From: Papaver somniferum | Lineage: Eukaryota > Streptophyta > Magnoliopsida > Ranunculales > Papaveraceae | Assembly (NCBI RefSeq): GCF_003573695.1 | Contig: NC_039359.1 | Location: forward strand, 91,120,566-91,184,565 | Length of the DNA: 64,000 nucleotides | Reading direction: 5' to 3' | Part shown: piece by piece, positions 31,500 through 41,547 of the stretch | Numbering within the stretch: position 1 is the stretch's first letter | Layout of the letters: every line of letters begins with the position of its first letter | The notes under the pieces: model-generated | Told to the model about the DNA's origin: nothing | The model's input: only the letters and a program-made list of their open reading frames with translations | The model's database searches: none | Made by a program: the position numbers and the translations under genes

Positions 31500-31642
31500 A
31501 TCCCATTATTTGACATTTCACCAAGCACCTTGTATGCATGGCCCATTGATCGGAGTAGTATAAGATACCGAATTCGGAGAATGATCCCAATACAAATATA
31601 AGAGAAAGATTTGATTTTAGGAGGGGAATACCTTGTAATCAA
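31500..31642 (-). pseudogene. PPR-motif fragment captured by CACTA-2
   Basis: The minus strand reads MGHAYKVLGEMSNNGILPDS and then HTFSIL, a good match to one pentatricopeptide repeat (A-x2-LL-x-EM-x3-GI-x-PD-x-x-T-x-S-x-L). PPR proteins bind organellar RNA through tandem repeats. Only one repeat is visible, so this is a scrap carried by the transposon. Confidence 0.5.
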
Positions 31643-31941
31643 CTGTTTACGCTTTCACCTTTCAATATATTAGTTTCAGGGAAATGGAAGGATTTTGCTT
31701 GATTAACATCAGATAGAGAAAACAACTTGCAGTTGGCTTCACGTAATCTCTTCAAAATTGCTGCAGTTTCAAACAAGGAAATGATGGAGAGAAAATAGGG
31801 AGTGGAGTGGTGTTGATCGTGGGATACCAAAATTGGCAGTAAATTTGAAATGGGTACATCATAGGCGCGGGTATTAAACAGTTGCATCAGACACGATTTA
31901 ATGTAAGCCGTGTCCAATAAAAAATCTCCGTGAGATCTCAT
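31639..31941 (-). pseudogene. Unrecognised 100-codon ORF upstream in CACTA-2
   Basis: Starts MRSHGDFLLDTAYIKSCLMQ from an ATG and ends SVNS. No domain is recognised. It directly precedes, in the same direction, the PPR-like fragment, so it may be the 5' part of the same captured host gene. Confidence 0.3.
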
Positions 31942-31982
31942 CGATCAATAAAATCTTCGGTAGAATTAGCTGAATGGACAAA

Positions 31983-32225
31983 TTAGTTAGGGATTGATAA
32001 CAGGGGAGAATGGGTTTTGATTTCGAATTTAAATTTGGCAACATGGGAGAATGGGATTGATAACAGGGGAGAAATTAGGTTTAGAAACGGGAGTTGTTCT
32101 TCATCTTCCAGGCTAGAACCTTCTCTCCCCCTTTGTGAATTTCGTTTGTATCGAAACCAAGGTCCTAAATCCACAACACGTCTCTGGAGATAAATACGTG
32201 TCCAATTTACTGTCTCGGCTATCAA
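31983..32225 (-). other. CACTA-2 5' region with an unrecognised ORF
   Basis: An 80-codon minus-strand frame (from MIAETVNWTRIYLQRRVVDL) with no domain and an internal 25-bp near-repeat ('gataacaggggagaatggg' occurs twice). Probably the leader of the element. Confidence 0.3.
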
Positions 32226-32452
32226 TTAAATACGTTCCCAATTTACACGTCTCTGGAGATAAGTACGGTTGTAAAACCGGGTCTATTAAGTATCTAGAAA
32301 TCTAGTGTCTCGGCTAAAATGAATGCCGGGACTAAAGATATCTTGAATAGTCCCGGACCTTTATATCCCCGAGACGAACTCACTTTTGGTCACGTGTTTA
32401 CATAAAACCGTGACAAGGCCAACCGTGACTAAAACCCCTTATTGTACTAGTG
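32160..32452. repeat. CACTA-2 subterminal repeats, right end
   Basis: Repeated 'acacgtctctggagataa', CCCGG and GTCACG/CCGTGAC motifs up to the terminus. The last 250 bp are homologous to the left end of CACTA-1 (both contain CCGGGAC...GATATCTTT in the same order). Confidence 0.75.
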
Positions 32453-33175
32453 ATTGCTCCCTACATATGGAAAAGATTTAACTGATCCGAGCTCTTTTCA
32501 TCGTCTAATTGGTCGCCTTTTATATCTCATTGTCACTCGTCCTGATATTACATACGCGATCAATTACTTAAGTCAATTTATGCAGCATCCACGTACAACT
32601 CATCTTGATGCTGCTCACCATGTCCTTCGTTATCTCAAAGGTACAATTGGACATGGTATTTTTCTGTCTTCTTCCAGTGTACTCTCATTACATGGATACA
32701 CTGATTCGGATTGGGCAGGATGTCCACTTACTAGACGATCTACTACATGCTATTTTGTTTCCATAGGTTCTAGTCCTATTTCATGGAAATCAAAGAAACA
32801 ACCCACTGTTGCTCGCTCTTCCGTGAAGCTGAATATCGTGTCATGGCTAATCTTACGACTGAACTTCAATGGTTACGTTATCTTTTCAAGGACTTGCATA
32901 TTCCTTGTCCTTTACCTATCACCATCTCCTGTGATAATCAAGCTGCAATTCACATTGCTCAAAATCCTGTTTTCCACGAACGTACGAACACAAAGAAATT
33001 GATTGTTACTTTTTTCATGAGAAGTTAATGAACGGGTTGATTTTGCCAAAGTATCTCCCATCTTCTGATCAACTCGCTGACGTTTTCACCAAGCCACTAG
33101 GAGCACAACAATTTGGGCGGCTGGTTGGCAAGTTGGGCGTCCGTTCAGGCTCTCCCGCTCCAACTTGAGGGGGGG
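32453..33175 (+). pseudogene. Copia-1 RT end and RNase H, after CACTA-2
   Basis: Continues copia codons (LLPTYGKDLTDPSSFHRLIG). RNase H motifs are present: LHGYTDSDWAGCPLTRRST (catalytic Asp) and SWKSKKQPTVARSS. A -1 frameshift follows, with EAEYRVMANLTTELQWLRYL in the next frame. Then come CDNQAAIHIAQNPVFHERT and, shifted again, DQLADVFTKPLG, the canonical C-terminus before the polypurine tract. If one ATT target copy and CACTA-2 are removed, the RT frame is continuous. Confidence 0.95.
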
Positions 33176-33628
33176 TATTAGATTTATCAGTCCCTTGATA
33201 AATTTGTTTACTATACATATTTACAGAAAGAAAGATAATATCAATCACTACCATTACTCAATGCTCTAAACAGGGAAAGAAGATTAGTACATGCAACCTA
33301 AACATAAAAGGAAGATTAGTACATGCAAGATAATACGTGATTAATGTCATGCAAAGAAGAATATGGAAAGAAGATAAATGCATGCAGAGAAGATTATATG
33401 TGATTAATGTCATGCAAAGAAGAATATGGAAAGAAGATCAATGCATGCATAGAAGATTATATGTGATTAAGAATATTTTGTAATTATATTTAATTCCTTT
33501 GATATATTTATAGTATTAGGATCTTTAATCTTGTTATGAAACAATAATCTGTATATATACACAATAAAATCATCAACCTTCACAGTGTTGTGTGAAAAAC
33601 CAAAACCGGAGTTACCCAAATTTTCTTA
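33176..33628 (+). repeat. Copia LTR (453 bp) shared between copia-1 and copia-2
   Basis: Starts TATTAGATTTATCAGTCCC straight after GAGGGGGGG. It contains a TATATATA box and an AATAAA near 33550-33570 and ends CCCAAATTTTCTTA. The next bases, TGGTAATCTAGAGC, are a diverged copy of the primer-binding site of copia elements. It is 453 bp, the same as the solo LTR at 36979-37431. The terminal TA in place of TG is seen in both. Confidence 0.9.
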
Positions 33629-33642
33629 TGGTAATCTAGAGC
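33629..33642 (+). promoter_or_regulatory. Primer-binding site of copia-2
   Basis: TGGTAATCTAGAGC followed by TAGG closely resembles the initiator-tRNA-Met-complementary site of plant copia elements (consensus TGGTATCAGAGC). Confidence 0.65.
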
Positions 33643-33676
33643 TAGGTTAATTTTTTTTCCCTACAACATCATCATC

Positions 33677-34650
33677 ATGACTAACGGAGGCGATCAATCT
33701 CACCCTTTGAATGTCATTCCAGAGAAGGATGCTGGTTTATCTCCTACCAGTCCCTATTATGTTCACCCTTCTGATAATCCCACATTAGTCATTTATTCTC
33801 CCTTACTCACAAGTGAAAACCACTTCACCTAGGGTCGAGGTATGATGAAGGCACTAAGTGCGAAAGGAAAACTAGGATACATTGATGGAACGGTAAAAAA
33901 GCCAACTAATCCATCAGATCTCGCTCACTGGACGAGATGTGATGACTTAGTAGGTAGCTGGATCTCTAATTCCGTGGATCCAGAAATCCTTTCAAGTACT
34001 CAGATCTTTCCCTCAACATATGAACAATGGTTAGAAATCAAATCTCGTTTTTCTCACCATAATGCATCCAAGTTATATGCTATTAAATAATCTATTGCTT
34101 TGTTGAAACAAGAAAATCTGAGTGTTGCTATGTATTATACCCGGCTCAAATCACTATGGGATCAATTAGATGCTTTTCGACCCATTGAACCTTGTATATG
34201 CGGAGCAGGTAAGAATTATATGAGTCATCACAGTCAGGATCGCTCCATCGAGTTTTTGCAGGGTTTGCATGGCCCTGCGTAGTCAAATTCTTCTTATGGA
34301 ACCCATGCCAACACCTGCGAAGATATATAACCATGTCAGGCAGGAAGAAGAACATCAAGGACTCAATTCTTCTTTCATCCCTTCTATGGGTTATGCTGCC
34401 ATGAATGTCTCTCGCAACTTCGATCCTCGTCAGTCAAGGTCTTTTCAAAATCCTGGTAACAACAAACAACATCGGCCCTTCTGTGACCACTGTAACAAAC
34501 ACGGTCACACTAAGCAGACCTGTTGGAAGGTTAACGGGTACCCAAAAGACTTGCCCAAGCCAAGGGATTCAGAACCTCCTGTGGTCGCTGCTATCACTCA
34601 AAACCCGGCTGCTGCACCAGCTATAAGCGCTGCCCAGTATGCACGCCTGT
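33677..34650 (+). pseudogene. Copia-2 Gag, truncated
   Basis: ATG at 33677 (MTNGGDQSHPLNVIPEKD), then a stop just before MMKALSAKGKLGYIDGTVKK. A further stop lies at AIK. The second frame (34269-34673) has the knuckle CDHCNKHGHTKQTC, here with the His intact, unlike copia-1. It ends at 34650 (ARLF), where LINE-A sequence is joined. It is the same gag family as 23779-24701, a few percent different. Confidence 0.9.
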
Positions 34651-35524
34651 TCCTCCAAGAAATGAGCCACTGAGAGTCTTTGACCAGAACCAAGGAGGGA
34701 ATATACTTATTGGCATTAATTCTTTAACCAATCCAAGAGAAGAACTTGTCAAGCAAAGTCTTAAGATTACAAGCATTCTTTTAGTTGGCCTTCAGCAAAA
34801 TGATACCGTCATCAGCAAATAGAGAGTGAGTAACCATAGGAGCTCCTCTAGCAATAGTAAACCCAAAATACACTTATCTTCAAGGCCAACATTAATAAGT
34901 TTAGTTAGGGTCTTTAAACAAAGATAAACAAAAAGGGGATAAAGGATCCCCTGTCTTAGACTATTACAAAGTCTAAAACTAGAGCTAGGAGACCCGTTAA
35001 TAAACACTTGAAATGAAACATATATAAGATATACACTTCATGATCCAGCCAATAAATATATGGTCAAAACCATTGCATATTAAAAATATTTTCGGTAAAA
35101 TCTCGTCTAATACTATCATAAGCCTTGTCAAATTCCATTCTTAAGTCTATCCATCCCTTCTCACCTTTCTTAGGTTTGAAAGAATGTATGATCTCACTGC
35201 AAATGATGGCAGAATCAAAGAGAGACCTACCGGGAATAAAAGCATGTTGGTTCTGAGCCACAATCTTACCAATCAAAGGTCTGATTCTGTTGGTGATAAT
35301 ATTAGTAATAATCTTCGTAATAAAATTACACAAGCTAATGGGTGTGTATTCATTTATACAATTAGGATTACTTACCTTAGGTATCAAAGCAATGTAGGTT
35401 TTATTGAGTCTAGGAATTTAGACTTTTTATCTGCTTTGTTTAATTTTGAAGTAATGGGTGTTACTACACCAAAACTGATTTCTAGTTCTCTGTTTAGGTC
35501 TTGGTTTCAGCAAAGTTTATCAAA
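34651..35524 (-). pseudogene. LINE-A reverse transcriptase, middle copy
   Basis: Matches 21757-22616. Frames 35064-35387 and 34792-35007 carry the same RT motifs (NQHAFIPGRSLFDS, MEFDKAYDS, INGSPSSSFRLCNSLRQG). The post-RT domains seen in copies A and B are absent because copia gag is joined at 34650. Confidence 0.85.
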
Positions 35525-35900
35525 ATAAAATAAAATAAACGTGCAAGAAAGGGTAAGATCTAGACATTCGTTTACACCTTAATTTGTTATAATTTTATGT
35601 GAAATATATATGTAATTGTAATTTCATGAGTTATATTTGAATCGAATTTTCTACCAAAATTCACTAATTTTCTACGATGTTGTGTGTCACCCTTATTTAT
35701 AGATCATATAAACGTACATGTTCTGAACCCTGATGTTTGAAATTAGAAGTGTGAAATGTCCTAAACTACGAGTTTATCATTTACCAAAAGCACCACTAAA
35801 GTCGCTTAAAATTTTCATAATATATCTCGATTCTTTTAAATCAACTTTCATATATATAAAATTATTATCTCCAAAGTAGATAATAGTAATTGAAGGGATA
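35525..35900. other. AT-rich spacer between LINE-A and LINE-B, middle copy
   Basis: Third copy of 22621-22990, with the same minus-strand TATAAATA. No gene. Confidence 0.5.
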
Positions 35901-36862
35901 AATTTAGTGTTCAACAACAGGCTTCTTTAAATGTTGTTCCAAAGGAAGTTTGGAAGTCTCCATGGAAGATGAAACTGCCACACCTTGTGAAATTGTTCAG
36001 TTGGAAATGTTTAAAAGGAATTGTACCCACAAGACTTAGATTATGTCAAGCAATGCAGTACATTGAAACACGTTGTGAAATCTGTAAACAAGAGGAGGAA
36101 TCTCTATATCAATTGCTGATTAGTTGCAACCATGCAAAAGTTGTATGGAGGTCTCTCAATATCAATATTGATGAAGTAATCAATAACTGCTATTCCGTCA
36201 GAGACTGGATAATTTCTTGGTTTCAAGGAGTGCAAAATGCCGATGAAGATGAAAGACTGAAATGGAGAGCACTCTTGATGGTGGGATGTTGGATCATCTG
36301 GAAAGAGCGTTGTAATTGTGTTTTCCAGGATAAAACCCAACACCCTCTTAATACTTCCTCCATAATTCAGTATCAGTTACTGAGTTTTAATCACACATCA
36401 CATGATAGAAATTTTGATACCACTTCTACAATTTCCATGATTTTACATATGAAAAGCATGCATCTAACAATTTGCATCATATTCATTATGTAGATATGCT
36501 TTCCCTGCATAATTTACAAATTAGTCATGCGACAGATTTTACTGTGTTTAAAATTCATGTAGATGCATCATTTGATATTAATACTAATGAGTGTGGCTCT
36601 GGTATGGTTTTATACAATACTGCAGGTGAATGCACATGCTTCAAAGGAACCTATGCAACTGGAATAATCAATGAAGGTACTGTAGAATGCCTGGCAACGC
36701 GGGAGGGATTACAATGAGACAAAGCTATGGAATTGGATGGGATTCATCTACTTGCAAATGTCGAAGTAGTTGTCAAATCCATCAAGAATAATCTAGCTCT
36801 TGTCAGATGGGAGAATAGGAAAATTTTAAGAGACATCAAAGTACTTTTTGAATCTTTTACTT
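35901..36862 (+). pseudogene. LINE-B zf-RVT and RNase H, middle copy
   Basis: 35969-36493 is an open zf-RVT frame with ETRCEICKQEEE (both cysteines kept here) and CNHAKVVWRS. The RNase H part follows (KIHVDASFDINTNECGSGMV), has a stop at GLQ*DKAM, and is cut at 36862, in VLFESFTF, by F-box sequence. The shared bases TTTGTG lie at the junction. Confidence 0.9.
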
Positions 36863-37698
36863 TTGTGTCCCCAGTTATATTCAGTACATGATAAACTGGC
36901 CTGCACTAAGTCTCAGTGTACTCGTGATGGACTGTTCTTTGAGGTATGGGTTCTGAATGATTATAATACGAAGGAGGATATTAGATTTATCAGTCCCTTG
37001 ATAAATTTGTTTACTATACATATTTACAGAAAGAAAGATAATATCAATCACTACCATTATTCAATTCTCTAAACAGGGAAAGAAGATTAGTACATGCAAC
37101 CTAAACATAGAAGGAAGATTAGTACATGAAAGATAATACGTGATTAATGTCATGCAGAGAAGAATATGGAAAGAAGATCAATTCATGCAGAGAAGATTAT
37201 ATGTGATTAATGTCATGTAAACAAGAATATGGAAAGAAGATCAATGCATGCAGAGAAGATTATATGTGATTAAGAATATGTTGTAATTATATTTAATTCC
37301 TTTGATATGTTTATAGTATTAGGATCTTTACTCTTGTTATGAAACAACAATCTGTATATATACACAATAAAATCATCAACCTTCACACTGTAGTGTGAAA
37401 AACCAAAACCTGTGTTACCCAAATTTCCAAAGAGGAGTGTTGAAATCAACTTTATAGATTCGAACCCTTATCATTAGTCTATCCCTTCGGCCCGTTTGCG
37501 TTAACAAGGAATGGCGAGTTTGGATTTATGATTACTTCGTCTGAGGTTATAAAAGTATACAACTTTACCACGGGTGAAATTGAGGATCCTATTAGTTTCC
37601 TGATCAATACAAAAGAAAAAAGAAAAAACAAGGACATCAAACTTGATGATGGGTTCAAAGTTTACTTCTACAAGAAAAGCCTCGTTTCAATCTATTAA
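36863..37698 (+). pseudogene. F-box gene 3' fragment, middle copy, split by a solo LTR
   Basis: 36863-36978 and 37432-37698 together match the end of the F-box gene (CPQLYSVHDKLACTKSQCTR ... to the SIY stop). The solo LTR sits between, with a GAGGA target duplication. In the second part, TTGGACTCAAC has become TTGAAATCAAC. It is inactive, as the 5' two-thirds are missing. Confidence 0.95.
36979..37431 (+). mobile_element. Solo copia LTR in the F-box fragment
   Basis: 453 bp, homologous to 33176-33628, flanked by the 5-bp duplication GAGGA (36974-36978, 37432-37436). Comparison with the unoccupied sequence (ACGAAGGAGGAGTGTTGG) in the other copies fixes both borders. It formed by LTR-LTR recombination after a full insertion. 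Confidence 0.95.
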
Positions 37699-38117
37699 CG
37701 CAAAATGGCTGGCAATACAGCGGAAGAGAACTATTGATTGCTAGCTAGCTAGTTCCCGTGACCATGGAAACACGTTGTTTCAATTAGGATGTAGTGTACA
37801 TTTTTTTATGTAAGAAGAGTTTTTAAAGAGTAACCAGACAATATTATTGTAATTATTATTATTTTTCAAGTTTCAATTAGAATTTTAATAATTGGCTTCT
37901 CATTGATTATCTTAATTTTGTTTAATTTATTTAATTACCTGAATGGGTAAAACATTCATGCATTGCTTGGGTCCGGTCCTTCGTCATGAGTAGTCATACC
38001 AATGTCCTTTTTAACACAGAAAATATGGACACAACCATAAATAAAAGAAACTAGTTATGATCGTAACATTCGAATACCGAAACTAAATATGTTAAACGGC
38101 TTTCTTAACTAGATTTT
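37699..38117. other. Conserved F-box 3' flank, middle copy
   Basis: Same flank as 8552-9012, without the 24-bp tandem duplication. No gene. Confidence 0.7.
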
Positions 38118-38500
38118 TTTTTCAATAAGAAAAGAAGTTTTATTAGAGAATGAGGAATGTATAAAAGTCTACCAAAGATAGACTAAAAAAAACAAACAAC
38201 TAACGAGAAATTAAGAGTAATTAGTTTCCCAATTTTAAACAACATAAGAAGCATTTAAAAGAACTTTGTTTCCACTTGCAGCTGCCAAAGATAAGATTAG
38301 AGTCTTCACATCTATTTCCAGATCAAAGTCATTTTTGAAGGTATAATTATCCTCACAAATCCAACAGTTCCTTTCTCTCCACAAAAATCCATATAACAGC
38401 AGCTGGAATAAGCTTCCTTAACTAGATATGCACACAAAACCTTATATAAAAGCATATCTAGAATATGTTCTATTAACCACGTTCTCAGCTCAGTGTCATA
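38118..38500 (-). pseudogene. LINE 3' end, unsplit; holds the empty CACTA target
   Basis: Same LINE tail as 9013-9367 and 50355-50709, but the sequence continues without a transposon through GTTCTATTAACCACGTTC. CTA at 38470-38472 is the single target copy. Confidence 0.6.
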
Positions 38501-38655
38501 CAAAAAATAAAACAACATCCTTTAGTAGAAATTATGTAGACAACGCGTAACACAAAACCAGTTCTAAAAACTGTTTTACTAACCACTAATCATAACGACA
38601 TACAGACAAAAACAACGAACAGAAGAATCTAAATATATATTTTTGCTAAAATAAA

Positions 38656-38837
38656 TCACCCAAAAGCCCATTGATATACGTTGCGAGCATATTCTTTTTT
38701 TTAGGGGTAAATTGGTTTTCAATATTGTTCAATGTTCGATCTATTTCCTCTGGTGCCATATCTTTAATGATGTCCCCCGTTTCTTGTGTTGTCAACTCCA
38801 ACAAGCTCTGTATGTTAAAAAAGCTCGCATCCACGAG
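38656..38837 (-). pseudogene. SKP1-like C-terminal fragment, middle copy (frameshifted)
   Basis: The minus strand reads LVDASFFNIQSLLELTTQET to NQFTPKKK, where the loss of one base in an A-run shifts the frame. The remaining codons (YARNVYQWAFG and stop) are still readable in the other frame. It lacks the SKP1 N-terminal half. Confidence 0.8.
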
Positions 38838-39050
38838 TTATCTCAAGTAATATATCTATACTACAACACATTTACCAAATGGGGATCTGCGCTTACTTCT
38901 GCAAGAACCTTCTAGATTTGTGTTCTCCTTGAAAGAACCTGTCAGATCTATATTTTTACCCACAAACATTTTCCGAATCCAAGCCTTTTAGATCTTTGAA
39001 ACCATTTCAGTTAAGTTTTTATCATCCTCAGTAAATATTCATGTAGCGTG
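38838..39050. other. Short intergenic stretch before the middle gypsy block
   Basis: Counterpart of 12994-13200. No gene. Confidence 0.4.
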
Positions 39051-39448
39051 GTTTATAACAAACATAGCAAGCATAAGGACGAAATGCTTAAACAACCAAC
39101 AAGAAGCAAGATGGAGCGGAAAGCACGACTCCCTTGGATGCCAACATGGTAGAAACAGCAGCTCTGAAAGACGCAGCAACCAAAGCAGGTGCCTCCATAG
39201 TAGCAAAGATCTCTCGTGCAAACGAACAACGAGAAGGGGTAGCAGAGTCGATGACACAACAACCCATTTATGGGATGCCGCTCACCAATGAGCAGAATAA
39301 ACCGCTGCTGACCAATCAACCTCTTCTTACTGGTGGAGGGAGTTCAGTCAATGTTTTGTTTTATGATACGTTCAAACGAATGGAATTGAATGATGATCAA
39401 CTGATGTTATCTTACTATACCATCTATGGATTCAACTGCGCACCTAAG
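39051..39448 (+). pseudogene. Gypsy gag leader joined to a protease piece (middle copy)
   Basis: 39051-39330 matches 13210-13490 (leader ORF). At 39331 it jumps to the protease: GGGSSVNVLFYDTFKRMELN, then YTIYGFNCAPK. The protease piece has no 1-bp loss after VLF, unlike all other copies. It ends at 39448, followed by about 20 unmatched bases and then the inverted block. Confidence 0.8.
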
Positions 39449-39537
39449 GTATTGGTGATATGTACAACATCAGTTCATCATCATTCAATTCCATTCGTTT
39501 GAACGTATCATAAACAGAACATTGACTGAACTCCCTC
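39336..39537. repeat. Foldback hairpin in gypsy protease sequence
   Basis: 39336-39406 and 39468-39537 are inverted copies (about 70 bp arms, 60-bp loop), from GGAGGGAGTTCAGTCAATG to GAACTGATG-type ends. Arms differ at a few bases, including the T run after VLF. Confidence 0.85.
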
Positions 39538-41517
39538 CGTCAGTAAAAATCTTCTTGATGTTGCATCCTGCTACTGATAACGTAAGAACTAAAGGATCGT
39601 TGTGGTCCTCCATGTCTTCTTCCACATCATCAACATCGAATATCATCGGTGCGTTCATCCATTTTCCGTGATCATCAACTTCAAATCCGTCAATCTTGTA
39701 CAACTCGCTGTAGTCCTCAAATTGTTTTCTCAATCTTTTTCTTATCTGGGTAGTCAGTGAGGGGCATTATATTCGGACGATGAAATGGTATTGAGTGTTC
39801 GATTACCCTCGGGTAGTTGGGATTGCTTGATTCGTTTTTCCCGGTCATCGATTTCTTCCTTCTGAACATATTTCTTGAGGTCACTAGCGTCAATCAGCTT
39901 TTGGATCATTATTTTGAGGTTCTTGCACTTTTCAGTCTCATGCTCGTTGACGCAGTGGTACTTACAATAGTCTCTTGACTTTTCAGACCTGGGTGGCTGC
40001 TTTCCTTTGGACCAAGGCCACTCTGGGCTTTCTCGATCCTTAATCTCTCTTAGGATGCGAGGGTAGTTGGTGTTTAGCTTCGTGAAAACTTGGTCTTAAA
40101 ATTTTCAGTCATCACGCCGCCGATCATCCCTTCGTCCTCTCTTATCTTCGTTGGAATGTTCCACCGAGTTTCCTTTATTGGATCCGCTGGCTTGATCCAC
40201 CGAATTAGTCCGATGAGATCTTTGTGTCTGGGCCGTGGGATTTTCCCACTGGATTACTCGAAGATCTCCTTCGGTCGCATGGACACTTCCATGAATCTCG
40301 ACAAACAAATGACTCATCCTATCCAATCCCAATTTGTAGCAATTGATACTAACTACCGGATCCATGTTCCCTATCGATTGACATATTTTTTGCCACTTAT
40401 CGATATATTCCCTGATGGTTTCTTTGTATGGGACCGCTAACGAGAAGAGCTTGTCCATTCTTGCGTTGACGGCCTTATTGTACATGTAAGTCCTTAAGAA
40501 TTTCTCAGTGAGCTGGTTGTAGGAGTCTATGGAATTGGGTGGTAGGTTGTCGAACCACGATAGAGTCGATCCTTTCAAACTTGAAGGGAAGTATGTGCAG
40601 AGCACCACGTCATCCTGATCCCATCGGGCTAAAGTACGATTGTAGTACCGAAGATGGGTCGCGGGGTCACTGGATCCACCGTAACACTCGAAGGGTGGGA
40701 TGGGACACTTCTGGGGAATAAGGCTTCTATCATCACTTCTTCCATCCTTCCTCCTCCTCACCTCGTCTTCAGTTGCTGAATTTTAGCTATCATTTCAACA
40801 CGAATGTTCTCCATGGAGAGCTGATGGTCCTATCTGATCGTATATTGTCCTGATCTTCGGTTCTCACTGTCGAAATAGTCTGAGTCCTCAGGAACATAAT
40901 ATGGATCGGATAATCTCTTTCCTTTGGACGCTCTTCGATTTAACGGTTCGGGATTTTCGAGTTAGCCTCTACCATCCTCCGGTCTTGATTAAGAAGCGGT
41001 GCCTTGGAATTAGCTTCGTCGTGCAAGTTCCCTACTTCGTTTCTCTTGGAGATCCTATCTTTGAGATGCTGGTTTTATTGTGTGAGTAGGGACACAACCT
41101 CTGCGTATACCTTCTGGATTATTTTCAACTTTACAATCTCTACTATATTTAAATGAACTGGTTCGATCCTTTGTTCGGAGTTCCCACCCGTGGTTGTCCA
41201 CCGACGGCTACAGTGTGACATTCGTCAACAATATGTATTAAAGGGACCGGTGGATCGATGTGCGGGGCTTGAAGATCTATTAGTTAATGTGTTGGTTGGT
41301 TCACTGTTAGAAGAGTTTGATTGGTCAGCAGCGGTTTATTCTTCTCATTGGTGAGTGGCATCCCATGAAGGGGTTGTTGTGTCATCGACTCTACTACCCC
41401 TTCTCGTTGTTTGTTTGCACGAGAGATCTTTGTTACTATGGAGGCACCTGCTTTGGTTGCTGCGGCCTTTAGAGCTGTTGTTGCTACCATGTTGGCATCC
41501 AAGGGCGTCGTGCTTTC
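39468..41517 (-). mobile_element. Inverted gypsy gag-protease block
   Basis: Reverse complement of the 13270-15310 block: protease (39485-39733), zinc-knuckle region (about 39760-40080), Gag (40105-40761, 218 codons with FECYGGSSDPATHLRYYNRT) and leader (41284-41502). It ends at 41517 in AGCACGACGCC-type sequence. No LTR at either end. The Gag frame here is as open as in copy A. Confidence 0.9.
40105..40761 (-). pseudogene. Gypsy Gag core, inverted copy
   Basis: A 218-codon open frame with IPPFECYGGSSDPATHLRYY, LKGSTLSWFDNLPP and REYIDKWQKICQSI; the tail is basic (RRDDRRRDD). It corresponds to 14033-14689. The plus-strand frame at 40090-40440 is its shadow. Confidence 0.85.
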
Positions 41518-41547
41518 TAGGAGATAATGTAATGCTTTCTAGGCGTT
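41518..41547. other. Junction filler between gypsy block and palindrome arm
   Basis: About 30 bp, including CTAGGAGATAATGTAATGC. It repeats a motif (TTCTAGGAGATAATGT) found inside the arm at 41636, as expected of templated repair at a break. Confidence 0.5.

Larger units (their letters stand above)
27265..32452 (-). mobile_element. CACTA-2: 5.2-kb CACTA element inside copia-1
   Basis: Begins CACTAGTACAAAAATGG and ends TTGTACTAGTG. It is flanked by the 3-bp target duplication ATT (27262-27264, 32453-32455). Both ends carry GTCACGG/CCGTGAC subterminal motifs (27280-27610 and 32160-32440). The genes read leftwards, so the element's 5' end is at 32452. Its left end matches the right end of CACTA-1 and the reverse holds too, so they are one family. 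It encodes a transposase_24-like and a Ulp1-like product but no TNPD catalytic transposase is seen. Confidence 0.95.
23777..33628 (+). mobile_element. Copia-1: Ty1/copia element, 5'-truncated, split by CACTA-2
   Basis: Domain order gag, zinc knuckle, protease, integrase, RT, RNase H is that of Ty1/copia. The 5' LTR and first gag codons are missing; sequence starts inside gag at a junction with LINE-B. CACTA-2 interrupts it at 27264/32453. The 3' end has a polypurine tract (GAGGGGGGG) and a 453-bp LTR at 33176-33628. Several stops and frameshifts make it inactive. Confidence 0.95.

Noticed and set aside
23777..33628. Endogenous pararetrovirus
   Set aside because: The domain order (integrase before RT), flanking LTR, polypurine tract and YVDD box are those of Ty1/copia; no movement or coat protein is present.
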